The notes beneath the pieces are model-generated. The model worked only from the letters and a program-made list of their open reading frames with translations. It was not told the origin of the DNA and ran no database searches. Made by a program: the position numbers and the translations under genes. From Agromyces ramosus (lineage in GTDB: Bacteria; Actinomycetota; Actinomycetes; Actinomycetales; Microbacteriaceae), in NCBI RefSeq assembly GCF_004216665.1, contig NZ_SGWY01000002.1, positions 348,685-412,684 on the forward strand: 64,000 bases of DNA, written 5' to 3'. Numbering within the stretch: the first letter of the stretch is position 1; each line of letters starts with the position of its first letter. Shown one piece after another: positions 54,022 to 63,347 of this stretch.

Positions 54022-55485
54022 ATGAACGCAGCACCCCCGAACGGCGTGAACACGTCGGAAGCACGACCGCGCACCCTGGCCGAGAAGGTCTGGGCCGCCC
54101 ACCTGGTCAAGAAGGGCGAGGACGGCACGCCCGACCTCATCTACATCGACCTCCACCTCGTGCACGAGGTCACCAGCCCGCAGGCCTTCGACGGGCTGCG
54201 TGTCGCCGGCCGGCCCGTGCGCCGGCCTGATCTCACGATCGCCACCGAGGACCACAACACCCCGACGCTCGCCATCGACCGGCCGATCGCCGACCCGACG
54301 AGCCGCACGCAGATCGAGACGCTCCGCCGCAACGCGAAGGAGTTCGGCATCCGCCTGCACTCGCTCGGCGACGTCGAGCAGGGCATCGTGCACGTCGTCG
54401 GACCCCAGCTCGGCCTCACGCAGCCCGGCATCACGGTCGTGTGCGGCGATTCGCACACCTCGACCCACGGCGCCTTCGGCGCGATGGCGTTCGGCATCGG
54501 CACGAGCGAGGTCGAGCACGTGCTCGCCACGCAGACGCTGCCCCTGAAGCCGTTCAAGACCATGGCGATCAACGTCGAGGGCACCCTCCGCCCGGGCGTC
54601 ACCGCGAAGGACATCATCCTCGCCGTCATCGCGAAGATCGGCACCGGCGGCGGCCAGGGCTACGTGCTCGAGTACCGCGGCAGCGCCATCCGCGCCCTCT
54701 CGATGGACGGGCGCATGACGATCTGCAACATGTCGATCGAGGCCGGCGCGCGCGCCGGCATGGTGGCACCGGATGCCACGACCTACGCCTACCTGAAGGG
54801 CCGTGCCCACGCTCCGGCCGGCGCCGACTGGGACGACGCGATCGCCTACTGGGAGACGCTCGCCACCGACGAGGGCGCCGAGTTCGACGCCGAGGTGTTC
54901 ATCGACGCCGACGCACTCGAGCCATTCGTCACGTGGGGCACCAACCCGGGCCAGGGCGTCTCGCTCTCCGACGCCGTGCCCGACCCCGCGTCGATCGCCG
55001 ACCAGCACGAGCGGGCGGCGGCCGAGCGAGCCCTCGAGTACATGGACCTCGCGCCGGGCACCCCGCTGAAGGACATCCACGTCGACGCGGTCTTCATGGG
55101 ATCGTGCACGAACAGCCGCATCGAGGACCTCCGCGCGTTCGCTTCCGTGATCAAGGGCAAGCGCAAGGCCGACGGCGTGCGCGTCATGGTCGTCCCCGGC
55201 TCCGCGCGGGTCCGCCTCGAAGCCGAGGCGGAGGGGCTCGACAAGGTCATCGAGGCGTTCGGGGCCGAATGGCGCTTCGCGGGCTGTTCGATGTGCCTCG
55301 GCATGAACCCCGACCAGCTCGCCCCCGGCGAGCGGTGCGCGTCCACGTCGAACCGCAACTTCGAGGGCCGGCAGGGCAAGGGCGGCCGCACCCACCTCGT
55401 CTCGCCGCTCGTCGCGGCGGCGACCGCCATCCGCGGCACGCTGTCGAGCCCGTGGGACCTCGAGAACGACGGGGAGGTGCGCTGA
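54022..55485 (+). CDS. leuC: 3-isopropylmalate dehydratase large subunit
   Basis: This 487 aa aconitase-family subunit isomerises 2-isopropylmalate to 3-isopropylmalate together with LeuD. The 4Fe-4S ligands are in [12 protein letters not shown] (near residue 360) and [14 protein letters not shown] (near 420). [19 protein letters not shown] and [14 protein letters not shown] are family motifs. The length is normal with a slightly long N-terminus. GAGGAA lies about 10 bases before the ATG. The gene is preceded by a leucine leader peptide, and leuD begins 2 bases after the stop. Confidence 0.96.
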   Translation: MNAAPPNGVNTSEARPRTLAEKVWAAHLVKKGEDGTPDLIYIDLHLVHEVTSPQAFDGLRVAGRPVRRPDLTIATEDHNTPTLAIDRPIADPTSRTQIETLRRNAKEFGIRLHSLGDVEQGIVHVVGPQLGLTQPGITVVCGDSHTSTHGAFGAMAFGIGTSEVEHVLATQTLPLKPFKTMAINVEGTLRPGVTAKDIILAVIAKIGTGGGQGYVLEYRGSAIRALSMDGRMTICNMSIEAGARAGMVAPDATTYAYLKGRAHAPAGADWDDAIAYWETLATDEGAEFDAEVFIDADALEPFVTWGTNPGQGVSLSDAVPDPASIADQHERAAAERALEYMDLAPGTPLKDIHVDAVFMGSCTNSRIEDLRAFASVIKGKRKADGVRVMVVPGSARVRLEAEAEGLDKVIEAFGAEWRFAGCSMCLGMNPDQLAPGERCASTSNRNFEGRQGKGGRTHLVSPLVAAATAIRGTLSSPWDLENDGEVR

Positions 55486-55487
55486 CC

Positions 55488-56108
55488 GTGGAGAAGATCA
55501 GCACCGTGACCGGCGTGGCCGTGCCGCTGCGCCGCTCGAACGTCGACACCGACCAGATCATCCCGGCCGTGTTCCTGAAGCGGGTCACGAAGACCGGGTT
55601 CGACGACGCGCTCTTCCACGCGTGGCGCCAGGACCCCGAGTTCATCCTCAACGACCCCGCCTACCAGGGCGCCCGCGTGCTCATCGCGGGTCCCGACTTC
55701 GGCACCGGCTCGAGTCGCGAGCACGCCGTGTGGGCGCTGCGCGACTACGGCTTCGACGTCGTCATCAGCTCTCGCTTCGGCGACATCTTCCGCGGCAACT
55801 CGGGCAAGCAGGGCCTGCTCGCCGCCCAGGTCGCCTACGAGGACGTCGAGCGCATCTGGGAGGTCGTCGAGGCCGAGCCGGGAATACCCGTGACCGTCGA
55901 TCTGGTTGAGCGTACGGTGAGCGTCGGCACGCTCACCGTGCCGTTCGACATCGACGACTACACTCGGTGGAGGCTTCTCGAAGGGCTCGACGACATCGGG
56001 CTCACCCTGCGGGACGAGGAGTCGATCGCCGAGTTCGAATCACATCGAGAGGCTTGGCGGCCGAAGACCCTCCCCATCCGGGAGCCGGCAGAATCAGGGA
56101 GTCTGTGA
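55488..56108 (+). CDS. leuD: 3-isopropylmalate dehydratase small subunit
   Basis: This 206 aa subunit supplies the swivelling domain of isopropylmalate isomerase. Motifs are [15 protein letters not shown] near the N-terminus, [17 protein letters not shown] (near 70) and [22 protein letters not shown] 55488 lies 2 bases after leuC. GGGGAGG at the leuC end may serve as its ribosome-binding site, though 11 bases away. The stop overlaps the murA GTG (GTGA), so amino-acid and cell-wall genes are translationally coupled. Confidence 0.95.
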   Translation: MEKISTVTGVAVPLRRSNVDTDQIIPAVFLKRVTKTGFDDALFHAWRQDPEFILNDPAYQGARVLIAGPDFGTGSSREHAVWALRDYGFDVVISSRFGDIFRGNSGKQGLLAAQVAYEDVERIWEVVEAEPGIPVTVDLVERTVSVGTLTVPFDIDDYTRWRLLEGLDDIGLTLRDEESIAEFESHREAWRPKTLPIREPAESGSL

Positions 56109-57475
56109 ACACACTCGGGCAGGACGCCAAGAACCACGGAACGGCAGTCGGGTTGAACGTCGACCGCATCACGATCAACGGCGGCAAGCCGCTGCGCGGT
56201 CGGATCGAGCTCAAGGGCGCCAAGAACCTCGTCACGAAGGCGATGGTCGCGGCCATCCTCGGCGACACCCCCAGCGTGCTGAAGGACGTGCCGAACATCA
56301 GCGACGTCCGCATCGTCCGGGGCCTCCTCGAGGTGCACGGCGTGAGCGTCACGCACGGCGTCGACGAGGGCGAGCTCATCCTCGACCCGTCGGCCGTGGA
56401 GTCCGCGCACATGGCCGACATCGACGCGCACGCCGGGTCGAGCCGGATCCCGATTCTGTTCTGCGGCCCGCTGCTGCATCGCCTGGGCGAGGCGTTCATC
56501 CCCGACCTGGGCGGCTGCCGCATCGGGGACCGGCCCATCGACTACCACCTCGAGGTGCTGCGCAACTTCGGCGCCATCGTCGAGAAGCTCCCGAGCGGCA
56601 TCCGGATGTCGGCGCCCAACGGGCTGCACGGCGCGAAGGTGTCGCTGCCCTACCCGAGCGTGGGCGCGACCGAGCAGGTGCTCCTCACGGCGGTCCTCGC
56701 CGACGGCATCACCGAGCTGTCCGGCGCCGCCATCGAGCCCGAGATCATGGATCTCATCAACATCCTGCAGAAGATGGGCGCGATCATCACGGTCGACACC
56801 GACCGCGTCATCCGCATCGAGGGCGTCGAGCGGCTCGTCGGCTACACGCACCGCGCGCTCTTCGACCGCAACGAGGCCGCCAGCTGGGCGGCAGCGGCCC
56901 TCGCCACCGACGGTGACATCTTCGTCGGCGGCGCCCGCCAGGCCGAGATGCTCACCTTCCTCAACGTCTTCCGCAAGGTCGGCGGCGACTTCGAGATCCA
57001 GGAGGACGGCATCCGCTTCTTCCACCCCGGGGGCGAGCTGAAGCCGGTCATCATCGAGACCGACGTGCACCCCGGGTTCATGACCGACTGGCAGCAGCCG
57101 CTCGTGGTGGCGCTCACCAAGGCCAAGGGAGTCTCGATCGTGCACGAGACCGTGTACGAGCAGCGCTTCGGCTTCGTCGACGCGCTCGTCGAGATGGGCG
57201 CGTCGATCGACGTGCACAAGGAGTGCCTCGGCGCGGGTGCCTGCCGCTTCGGACAGCGCAACTTCCAACACTCCGCGGTGATCTCCGGTCCGACCGCGCT
57301 GCGCGGGGCCGACATCGAGGTCCCCGACCTCCGCGGCGGCTTCAGCCACCTCATCGCCGCCCTCACCGCCGACGGGCGTTCGACCGTCTCGAACGTCGGG
57401 ATCATCGCGCGCGGGTACGAGAACTTCATCGCGAAGCTGGAGCTCCTCGGGGCGGACTTCGAACTCGAAGGATAA
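56105..57475 (+). CDS. murA: UDP-N-acetylglucosamine 1-carboxyvinyltransferase
   Basis: This 456 aa enzyme transfers enolpyruvate from PEP to UDP-GlcNAc, the first committed step of peptidoglycan synthesis. The EPSP-synthase-like fold is evident from [22 protein letters not shown] at the N-terminus. The catalytic cysteine is present in [15 protein letters not shown] (Cys138), so it should be fosfomycin-type sensitive. The N-terminus is about 20 residues longer than in E. coli. GTG 56105 overlaps the leuD stop. The TAA stop is inside the -10 box of plsC. Confidence 0.92.
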   Translation: MNTLGQDAKNHGTAVGLNVDRITINGGKPLRGRIELKGAKNLVTKAMVAAILGDTPSVLKDVPNISDVRIVRGLLEVHGVSVTHGVDEGELILDPSAVESAHMADIDAHAGSSRIPILFCGPLLHRLGEAFIPDLGGCRIGDRPIDYHLEVLRNFGAIVEKLPSGIRMSAPNGLHGAKVSLPYPSVGATEQVLLTAVLADGITELSGAAIEPEIMDLINILQKMGAIITVDTDRVIRIEGVERLVGYTHRALFDRNEAASWAAAALATDGDIFVGGARQAEMLTFLNVFRKVGGDFEIQEDGIRFFHPGGELKPVIIETDVHPGFMTDWQQPLVVALTKAKGVSIVHETVYEQRFGFVDALVEMGASIDVHKECLGAGACRFGQRNFQHSAVISGPTALRGADIEVPDLRGGFSHLIAALTADGRSTVSNVGIIARGYENFIAKLELLGADFELEG

Positions 57476-57476
57476 T
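57471..57476 (+). promoter_or_regulatory. -10 box for plsC overlapping the murA stop
   Basis: GATAAT includes the TAA stop of murA and ends 6 bases before GTG 57483. It could give a leaderless plsC message from inside the operon. Confidence 0.5.
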
Positions 57477-57482
57477 GGGGGA

Positions 57483-58259
57483 GTGTCACATGACGACCCG
57501 CCCTCGCACACCGGCGTGAAGGCCCGCTCGGAGAAGCGCCGACCCTCCTTCTTCTGGTTCCTCGCCGTCCTCGTCCTGCCGCTCTTCAACCTCGCGGTCC
57601 GCTTCCGGTTCCACCACCCCGAGCGGATGCCGCAGGCCGGCGCCTTCGTGCTCGCCCCGAACCACTACAGCGAGATCGACCCGGTCGTGATGGGCGTGGT
57701 GGCCTGGAAGCTGGGGCGCGCCCCGCGATTCCTGGCCAAGGCATCGCTCTTCAAGAACCCCGTGCTCGGCTGGCTGCTGCGCAGCTCCGGCCAGATCCCG
57801 GTGGAGCGCGCCGGAAGCAAGAGCCACGCGGCGCTGCGGGCCGCGGAGGACCTCGTGGAGAAGGGCCGGATGGTCATCGTCTACCCCGAGGGCTCGCTGA
57901 CGCGCGAGCCCGACCTGTGGCCGATGCGAGGCAAGACCGGCGCGGTCCGGATCGCGCTCGAGCGCGACATCCCGATCATCCCGGCGGCGCACTGGGGAAC
58001 GCAGGCCCTGCTCGCCCGCTACGGCAAGAAGCTCAGCCTGTTCCCGCGCAAGACCATCGAGGTCGCGATCGGCGAGCCGCTCGACCTCAGCGCCTACCGC
58101 GGCAAGCCGCTCGACCAGGCGACCCTGCTGAAGGCCACCGGCGAGCTCATGGACGCGATCGCCGAGCTGCTCTCCGAGCTCCGCGGCGAGCCCGCGCCGC
58201 CCGAGCGCTGGGATCCGACGGCCCACGGCCAGAAGGAGACCGGTCGACTTGATGGCTAG
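57483..58259 (+). CDS. plsC: 1-acyl-sn-glycerol-3-phosphate acyltransferase
   Basis: This 258 aa membrane-associated enzyme adds the second acyl chain to make phosphatidic acid. One N-terminal hydrophobic segment (about 23-42, FFWFLAVLVLPLFNLAV) is followed by the PlsC motifs. These are NHYSEIDPVVM (NHxxxxD, slightly unusual with Tyr), FLAKASLFKNPVLGWLLRSSGQIPVER, VIVYPEGSLTR and IIPAAHWGTQ. GTG 57483 follows GATAAT by 6 bases; a GTG at 57516 is possible. The stop overlaps the gpsA start by 8 bases. Together with gpsA it links glycerol-3-phosphate supply to phospholipid synthesis. Confidence 0.9.
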   Translation: MSHDDPPSHTGVKARSEKRRPSFFWFLAVLVLPLFNLAVRFRFHHPERMPQAGAFVLAPNHYSEIDPVVMGVVAWKLGRAPRFLAKASLFKNPVLGWLLRSSGQIPVERAGSKSHAALRAAEDLVEKGRMVIVYPEGSLTREPDLWPMRGKTGAVRIALERDIPIIPAAHWGTQALLARYGKKLSLFPRKTIEVAIGEPLDLSAYRGKPLDQATLLKATGELMDAIAELLSELRGEPAPPERWDPTAHGQKETGRLDG

Positions 58260-59388
58260 GACATCCGCACGGAAGGCCCCCGGCAAGCGCGTCGCCGTGC
58301 TCGGAGCGGGCAGCTGGGGCACCACGTTCGCGAAGATCTTGGCCGACGGCGGCGCCGACGTCGTCATCTGGGCGCGTCGGCCCGAGCTGGCGCGCGAGAT
58401 CCAGGAGGCGAAGCGCAACAGCGACTACCTCGCCGGCGTGAACCTGCCCCTCGGGCTGCGCGCCACGAGCCGCCTCGACCTCGCGCTGGCCGGCGCCGAG
58501 CAGGTCTACGTCTCGGTGCCGAGCCAGGCGCTGCGCGAGAACCTGAAGGTCGCCGGACCGCACATCCACGCCGAGGCGATCGTGGTGTCGCTCATGAAGG
58601 GCGTCGAGAAGGCGACCGGCATGCGCATGAGCGAGGTCATCTCGGAGACGCTGCGCCTCGACGAGTCCCAGATCGCGGTCATCTCGGGCCCGAACCTCGC
58701 GCTCGAGATCGCCAAGGAGCAGCCGACCGCGGCGGTCGTCTCGTCGACGAGCCTCGAGGCCGCCCAGTCCGTGGCATCCGTCGCCCGCAACCGCTACTTC
58801 CACTCGTTCGTGAACACCGATGTCATCGGCACCGAGTTCGGCGGCGTGCTGAAGAACCTCATCGCCGTGGCGATCGGCATCGTCGACGGGGCCGGCTACG
58901 GCGAGAACACCAAGGCCTCGATCATCACGCGCGGCCTCGTGGAGATGACGGACTTCGCGGTGGCGTACGGCGCCCACCCCGAGACGCTCTCGGGCCTGGC
59001 GGGCCTCGGCGACCTCATCGCCACGTCGCAGTCGCCGCTCTCCCGCAACAACACGGCGGGGCGGCTGCTCGGACAGGGCTACCACCTCAGCGACGTGGTG
59101 AACCAGATGCAGCAGACGACCGAGGGACTCGCCTCCGTCGCGCCGATCCTCGAACTCGCGCGGGCCAAGGGCGTGGAGATGCCCATCGTCGAGCAGGTGC
59201 GGCAGGTGCTCGCCGGCACGCTGGACCCGAAGGACATCGCACCGCACCTCACGACCGACGACGAGCCGCAGGGCGAAAGGACGATGGATGGACAAGCTCA
59301 GGGTGGTTCTGCTGTTCGGCGGGCGCTCAAGCGAGCATTCGATCAGTTGCGCAACAGCGGGAGGAGTGCTCCGGGCGATCGACCGTGA
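58252..59388 (+). CDS. gpsA: Glycerol-3-phosphate dehydrogenase [NAD(P)+], with C-terminal extension overlapping ddl
   Basis: This 378 aa enzyme reduces dihydroxyacetone phosphate to sn-glycerol-3-phosphate. The nucleotide motif VLGAGSWGTTFAKIL is at residues 15-30. The active-site lysine lies in EFGGVLKNLIAVAIG, and TSQSPLSRNNTAGRLLGQG is typical of the helical domain. The family is usually 330-345 residues. Here the frame continues about 34 residues past the expected end (DDEPQGER), running 101 bases into ddl. ATG 58252 is preferred; TTG 58249 stands at a better distance from AAGGAG. Confidence 0.9.
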   Translation: MARTSARKAPGKRVAVLGAGSWGTTFAKILADGGADVVIWARRPELAREIQEAKRNSDYLAGVNLPLGLRATSRLDLALAGAEQVYVSVPSQALRENLKVAGPHIHAEAIVVSLMKGVEKATGMRMSEVISETLRLDESQIAVISGPNLALEIAKEQPTAAVVSSTSLEAAQSVASVARNRYFHSFVNTDVIGTEFGGVLKNLIAVAIGIVDGAGYGENTKASIITRGLVEMTDFAVAYGAHPETLSGLAGLGDLIATSQSPLSRNNTAGRLLGQGYHLSDVVNQMQQTTEGLASVAPILELARAKGVEMPIVEQVRQVLAGTLDPKDIAPHLTTDDEPQGERTMDGQAQGGSAVRRALKRAFDQLRNSGRSAPGDRP

Positions 59389-60379
59389 CCGGTACGAGGT
59401 GATCCCCGTCGGGATCACCCGCGACGGCGCGTTCGTGCTCGAGGCCGACGACCCCGAGCGGTTCGCCCTCGACCCCGCGCACCTCCCCGAGGTCGTCGAC
59501 AACGGGACCCGCGTGCGCTGGCCCGAGAGCGCTTCGTCGCGCGAACTGCGCGTGACGGATGCCGCCGGCGATCGCTCCCTGGGCGACGTCGACGTCGTCT
59601 TCCCGATCCTGCACGGGCGGTTCGGCGAGGACGGCACCGTGCAGGGGCTGCTCGAGCTCGTGGGCCTGCCGTACGTCGGCAACGGCGTGCTCGCCTCGGC
59701 GATCGGCATGGACAAGCACGTCACGAAGACCGTGCTCGAGGGCGCGGGCATCGAGGTCGCGCCCTGGGTCACGCTCACGCGCGCGGGGCTCGCCGCCGAC
59801 CCCGAGCTCTGGGATCGGCGCACCCGGTCGCTGGGCCTCCCCGTCTTCGTCAAGCCCGCGCGTGCCGGCTCGTCGGTCGGCGTCACGAAGGTGTCGGAGT
59901 GGTCCGACCTCGACGCCGCGCTGGAGGTCGCGTTCGCCGAGGACCGCACCGTGCTCGTCGAGTCCGCGGTCGTTGGCCGCGAGATCGAGTGCGGCGTGCT
60001 CGAGGGCCGCTCCGCCGGCGACGTGCGCGTGAGCATCGCGGGCGAGGTGGTGGTCACCGGCCGCGACTTCTACGACTTCGACGCGAAGTACCTCGACGCC
60101 CCGGGCGTGGAGCTGATCTGCCCGGCCGACCTGGGCGAGGGCGAGCTGTTCGAGCTGCAGCGGATCGCGCGACGCGCGTTCGAGGCGATCGGCGGGGAGG
60201 GGCTCGCGAGGGTCGACGTGTTCCTCACCGGCGAGGGCTTCGTCGTCAACGAGGTCAACACGATGCCGGGCTTCACGCCCATCTCGATGTTCCCGACGTG
60301 CTGGCTGAACTCCGGCCTCAGCTACCCCGAGCTCATCGACGAGCTCATCGCGGTCGGGGTCGCGCGAGGCAGTCGCTAG
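59288..60379 (+). CDS. ddl: D-alanine--D-alanine ligase
   Basis: This 363 aa ATP-grasp enzyme joins two D-alanines for peptidoglycan precursors. The N-terminus VVLLFGGRSSEHSISCATA is diagnostic. The ATP-grasp parts are VFVKPARAGSSVGV, GREIECGVLEG, YDFDAKYLDA and the metal-binding FVVNEVNTMPGFTPISMFP. AAAGGA stands close upstream of the ATG, inside the end of gpsA. It is the last gene of the leuC-to-ddl run. Its TAG stop overlaps the stop of the convergent DUF3515 gene within CTAG. Confidence 0.95.
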   Translation: MDKLRVVLLFGGRSSEHSISCATAGGVLRAIDRDRYEVIPVGITRDGAFVLEADDPERFALDPAHLPEVVDNGTRVRWPESASSRELRVTDAAGDRSLGDVDVVFPILHGRFGEDGTVQGLLELVGLPYVGNGVLASAIGMDKHVTKTVLEGAGIEVAPWVTLTRAGLAADPELWDRRTRSLGLPVFVKPARAGSSVGVTKVSEWSDLDAALEVAFAEDRTVLVESAVVGREIECGVLEGRSAGDVRVSIAGEVVVTGRDFYDFDAKYLDAPGVELICPADLGEGELFELQRIARRAFEAIGGEGLARVDVFLTGEGFVVNEVNTMPGFTPISMFPTCWLNSGLSYPELIDELIAVGVARGSR

Positions 60380-60876
60380 CCGGCGTCGTCGACCGCGACG
60401 CAGCCGTCCTCGGCGGGGATCGCCGAGACGGCCGCCGAGAGGTCGGCGATCGCCGTCGTGCCCGACACGACGTCGTTGTCGATCAGGACCTCCACGGCGG
60501 GCGTGCGACCGTACGTCGTGAACAGGTAGTCCGGGGCATCCGACTCGTCGATGACCCAGTCGACGCCGTCGACGCTCACGCACCGGTCGGTCGTCGGGCC
60601 GAGCGGCTCGACGCCGCACCGCAGCAGCACCGAGGCGGGTTGTCCCCACGCGCCGGTGCCCTGCGCATTGGTCTCGCGCTCGGGGAGGCCGGCGACGGTG
60701 TCGGGCAGGCGCACGACCACGGCGGCGCAGTCGGGGTCGCTCGCCGACGGCGCGGCGTCGAACGCGACCGCCTGGGCGCAGCCGGCGAGCGCGAGGCTGC
60801 CGAGCACGGCGAGGCCGGCGGCGGAGGCGACGCGCCGCAGCCCGCGTCGTGGCTGGGGGGCGTCTGGGTGGGGCAT
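60376..60876 (-). CDS. DUF3515 family lipoprotein
   Basis: This 166 aa actinobacterial protein of unknown function matches DUF3515. A signal peptide (AGLAVLGSLALAGC) ends in an LAGC lipobox near residue 33. The mature domain has three or four cysteines (DPDCAAVVVRLPD, LLRCGVEPLGP, DRCVSVDGVDW, DGCVAVDD) that may form disulfides. The conserved run VDWVIDE...FTTYGRTPAVEVLID is typical. A minus-strand -10, TAGCCT (60884-60889), lies 7 bases before the ATG and overlaps the thiL -10. Confidence 0.85.
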   Translation of the reverse strand: MPHPDAPQPRRGLRRVASAAGLAVLGSLALAGCAQAVAFDAAPSASDPDCAAVVVRLPDTVAGLPERETNAQGTGAWGQPASVLLRCGVEPLGPTTDRCVSVDGVDWVIDESDAPDYLFTTYGRTPAVEVLIDNDVVSGTTAIADLSAAVSAIPAEDGCVAVDDAG

Positions 60877-60883
60877 CCCGTTC

Positions 60884-60893
60884 AGGCTACCGT
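60884..60893. promoter_or_regulatory. Overlapping divergent -10 boxes of DUF3515 gene and thiL
   Basis: AGGCTACCGT reads TAGCCT on the minus strand (60884-60889) and TACCGT on the plus strand (60888-60893), sharing the TA at 60888-60889. Each box is 7 bases from its start codon, and only 24 bases separate the two genes. Confidence 0.65.
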
Positions 60894-60900
60894 GAGTGGC

Positions 60901-61899
60901 ATGGAACGAGCTGCGCACCCCGGCGACCCGACGATCGCGGAGCTCGGCGAGTCGGCGGTGCTGGGCCGGATCCTTCCCCGGCTCGCGCCGGGCGACGCGG
61001 CGCTCCTCGGCGCCGGTGACGACGCCGCGGTCGTCGCCGCTGCCGATGGCCGCTTCGTGGTGACCACCGACCTGCTCGTGCACGGCCCCGACTTCCGGCT
61101 CGCGTGGTCGACTCCGTTCGACCTCGGCTGGAAGGCGGCCGCCACGAACCTCACGGACGTCGCGGCGATGGGCGCACGTCCCACCGCGCTCGTGGTCGCG
61201 ATCGCGGTGCCCCCGACGATGCCCGTGACGGTGCTCGAGGGCATCGCCGACGGACTGCGCGAGGGGCTCGCGGCACTCGCGCCGGGGGCCGGCGTGGTGG
61301 GCGGCGACCTCTCGGCCTCGACCGTGCTGACGATCGCGGTCACCGCGTTCGGCGACCTCGAGGGGCGCGCGCCCGTACTCCGCTCCGGCGCGGTCCCGGG
61401 CGACGTCGTGGCGCACGCCGGCGCCCGCGGTGATGCGGCCCGGGGGCTCGCGCTGCTCTTCGACGCGGGCACGGATGCCGCGGGCGAGCCCGATCCCGTG
61501 CGGGCGGCCGACGTGCGGGCGCAGTACCCTCGGCTCGTCGGCGCCCAGCTCGCGCCCCAGCCGCCCGTCTCGGCGGGCGTCGCGGCGGCCCGCGCCGGGG
61601 CGACCGCCATGCTCGACGTCTCAGACGGCCTCGCGCGCGACGCCCGGCGCATCGCGGAGGCGAGCGGGGTCGACCTCGACTTCGTCGGCGCCGCGCTCGG
61701 ACCCGACCTTCGGGTCGCGCTGGCGGGCGCCGAGGACCACGGCCTGCTCGCGACCTTCCCGGCCGGCGCGTCGGTGCCCGAGCCCTTCGAGGTCGTCGGC
61801 AGCGTCGTGGCGGGCACGGGCGGCGTCCTCGTCGACGGCCGTCCCGTGGGCTCCGACGGGTGGGATCCCTACTCCGGCTGGGACGGCCGGGCCGGCTGA
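60901..61899 (+). CDS. thiL: Thiamine-monophosphate kinase
   Basis: This 332 aa enzyme phosphorylates thiamine monophosphate to thiamine pyrophosphate, the cofactor required by IlvB among others. Motifs are LGAGDDAAVV, VVTTDLLVHGPDFRLAW, NLTDVAAMGARPTA, VGGDLSAS and AMLDVSDGLARDARRIA. ATG 60901 is 7 bases after TACCGT, so the message is probably leaderless. The 3' end overlaps rsmD, on the other strand, by 31 bases. Confidence 0.94.
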   Translation: MERAAHPGDPTIAELGESAVLGRILPRLAPGDAALLGAGDDAAVVAAADGRFVVTTDLLVHGPDFRLAWSTPFDLGWKAAATNLTDVAAMGARPTALVVAIAVPPTMPVTVLEGIADGLREGLAALAPGAGVVGGDLSASTVLTIAVTAFGDLEGRAPVLRSGAVPGDVVAHAGARGDAARGLALLFDAGTDAAGEPDPVRAADVRAQYPRLVGAQLAPQPPVSAGVAAARAGATAMLDVSDGLARDARRIAEASGVDLDFVGAALGPDLRVALAGAEDHGLLATFPAGASVPEPFEVVGSVVAGTGGVLVDGRPVGSDGWDPYSGWDGRAG

Positions 61900-62459
61900 G
61901 CGGACGCCCACCAGAGCGTGGTCTCGCCGTAGTCGCGACGGCGCTCGGGCACGATGCCGTCGGGCCACCCCGGTTCGGGGGAGCGCGAGCTGCGCTCGAC
62001 GACCACCACGGCGTCGTCCGAGAGCAGCGGGGCGAGGAGCGCCAGGTCGTGGGCGAGCGCGGGTTCGCCGAGGTCGTAGGGCGGGTCGATGAACACGAGG
62101 TCGAAGGTGCCGACGGCGGATTCGAGGTACGACGCGACCGTGCGCATCGCGACGCGGACGCGCGGCCTCGGGCCGCCTCTCGCAGCCCGGGTGATCGCGT
62201 CGGCATTGCGGCGGCAGATCTCGGCCGCCGTCTTCGCCCTCTCGACGAGCACGACCTCCGCGGCGCCGCGCGACGCCGCCTCGAGGCCGAGCGCACCCGA
62301 GCCGGCGTAGAGGTCGAGTGCCGAGGCGCCATCGATGGCGTCGCGCGCCTCGAGCGCCGAGAAGATCGCCTCACGCACCCGGTCGCTGGTGGGACGCGTG
62401 CCGGAGCGCGGCACGGCGAGGGTGAGCGAGCCGGCGAATCCGGCGATGATGCGGGTCAT
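61869..62459 (-). CDS. rsmD: 16S rRNA (guanine(966)-N2)-methyltransferase
   Basis: This 196 aa enzyme methylates G966 of 16S rRNA. The N-terminus TRIIAGFAGSLTLAVP and PTSDRVREAIFSALEA are typical of RsmD. The SAM-binding motif is ALDLYAGSGALGLEAASRG and the catalytic motif is FIDPPYDLG. The ATG is near a TATGCT box (9 bases upstream). rsmD is usually next to recG in actinobacteria; here the TPR and recG genes lie on the opposite strand immediately upstream. Confidence 0.93.
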   Translation of the reverse strand: MTRIIAGFAGSLTLAVPRSGTRPTSDRVREAIFSALEARDAIDGASALDLYAGSGALGLEAASRGAAEVVLVERAKTAAEICRRNADAITRAARGGPRPRVRVAMRTVASYLESAVGTFDLVFIDPPYDLGEPALAHDLALLAPLLSDDAVVVVERSSRSPEPGWPDGIVPERRRDYGETTLWWASAQPARPSQPE

Positions 62460-62525
62460 GCTCCCGGCAGCATATCGACGCGGACGTGCGGTGTCATGCC
62501 CGCGCGGCGGCGGCGACGGCGCTGC

Positions 62526-62531
62526 CATGAT
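62526..62531 (+). promoter_or_regulatory. -10 box for the TPR-protein gene
   Basis: CATGAT ends 6 bases before GTG 62538, a leaderless arrangement. Confidence 0.45.
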
Positions 62532-62537
62532 GGAGGG

Positions 62538-63347
62538 GTGGATGACTCGACCGACCAGGTGCCCGCCGAACCGTCCCACCACCGGGGGGACGAACAGCAG
62601 ATGATCGACCGGCTGTGGGATTTCAGCGATCCCGCAGCGAGCGAGGAGCGGTTCCGCGAGGCCGCCGACGACGATGAGCATCCAGCGCACGTGCGCGCGG
62701 TGATGACCACACAGCTCGCACGCGCCCTTGGCATCCAGGGCCGGTTCGCCGAGGCGATCGACGTGCTCGACGGCGTCGTCGCCGCGGGCATCCCGTCCGA
62801 CGATTCCGAGCGCGACGTCGCCGAGGTCCGCGCGCGCGTCGACATCGAGCGCGGCCGCATCCTGGCCGCGTCCGACCGGCGGCCGGATTCCGTGCCCGTG
62901 CTGACCCGGGCCGTCCGCGAGGCCGCACTGGCGGGTTCGCCGTTCCTCGTGCTCGACGCGCTGCACATGCTCGCCCTGAACGACGAGGGGCACGAGGAGG
63001 AGTGGGCGGCCGAGGGCTTCGACGTGCTCGCCGGCTCCCGCGACCCCCGCGTGCTGCGATGGGGGGTCGCCCTGCACAACAACCTCGGATGGACCATGCA
63101 CGACAGCGGCCGCGCGGAGGCGGCGCTCGCCGAGTTCCAGCAGGCCGTCGAGGCCGCCGACCTGTACGGCACGGCCGAGCAGCAGCACGTGGCCCGCTGG
63201 TCGATCGCCCGATGCCTGCGCACGCTCGGCCGCACCGACGAGGCGCTCGACCTGCAGCGCGAGCTCGCCCGCGCGCGCCCCGACGACCCGTACGTGCAGT
63301 CGGAGCTCGCCGCGCTGACGGCGGAGGAGCCTACGATCGAGGCATGA
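62538..63347 (+). CDS. Tetratricopeptide-repeat protein
   Basis: This 269 aa helical protein has several TPR-like units: ALGIQGRFAEAIDVLDGVVAA, LHNNLGWTMHDSGRAEAALAEFQQAVEAA and SIARCLRTLGRTDEALDLQRELARARPDDP. Family members are often annotated as TPR proteins beside recG in this group of bacteria. They have no enzymatic motif and probably act as protein-binding scaffolds. GTG 62538 is supported by a -10 at 6 bases; ATG 62601 (MIDRLWDF) is an alternative. The stop overlaps the recG start (ATGA). Confidence 0.82.
   Translation: MDDSTDQVPAEPSHHRGDEQQMIDRLWDFSDPAASEERFREAADDDEHPAHVRAVMTTQLARALGIQGRFAEAIDVLDGVVAAGIPSDDSERDVAEVRARVDIERGRILAASDRRPDSVPVLTRAVREAALAGSPFLVLDALHMLALNDEGHEEEWAAEGFDVLAGSRDPRVLRWGVALHNNLGWTMHDSGRAEAALAEFQQAVEAADLYGTAEQQHVARWSIARCLRTLGRTDEALDLQRELARARPDDPYVQSELAALTAEEPTIEA
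63332..63337 (+). promoter_or_regulatory. -10 box for recG inside the TPR gene
   Basis: TACGAT ends 6 bases before the recG ATG, so recG may have its own leaderless transcript in addition to coupling with the TPR gene. Confidence 0.5.
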
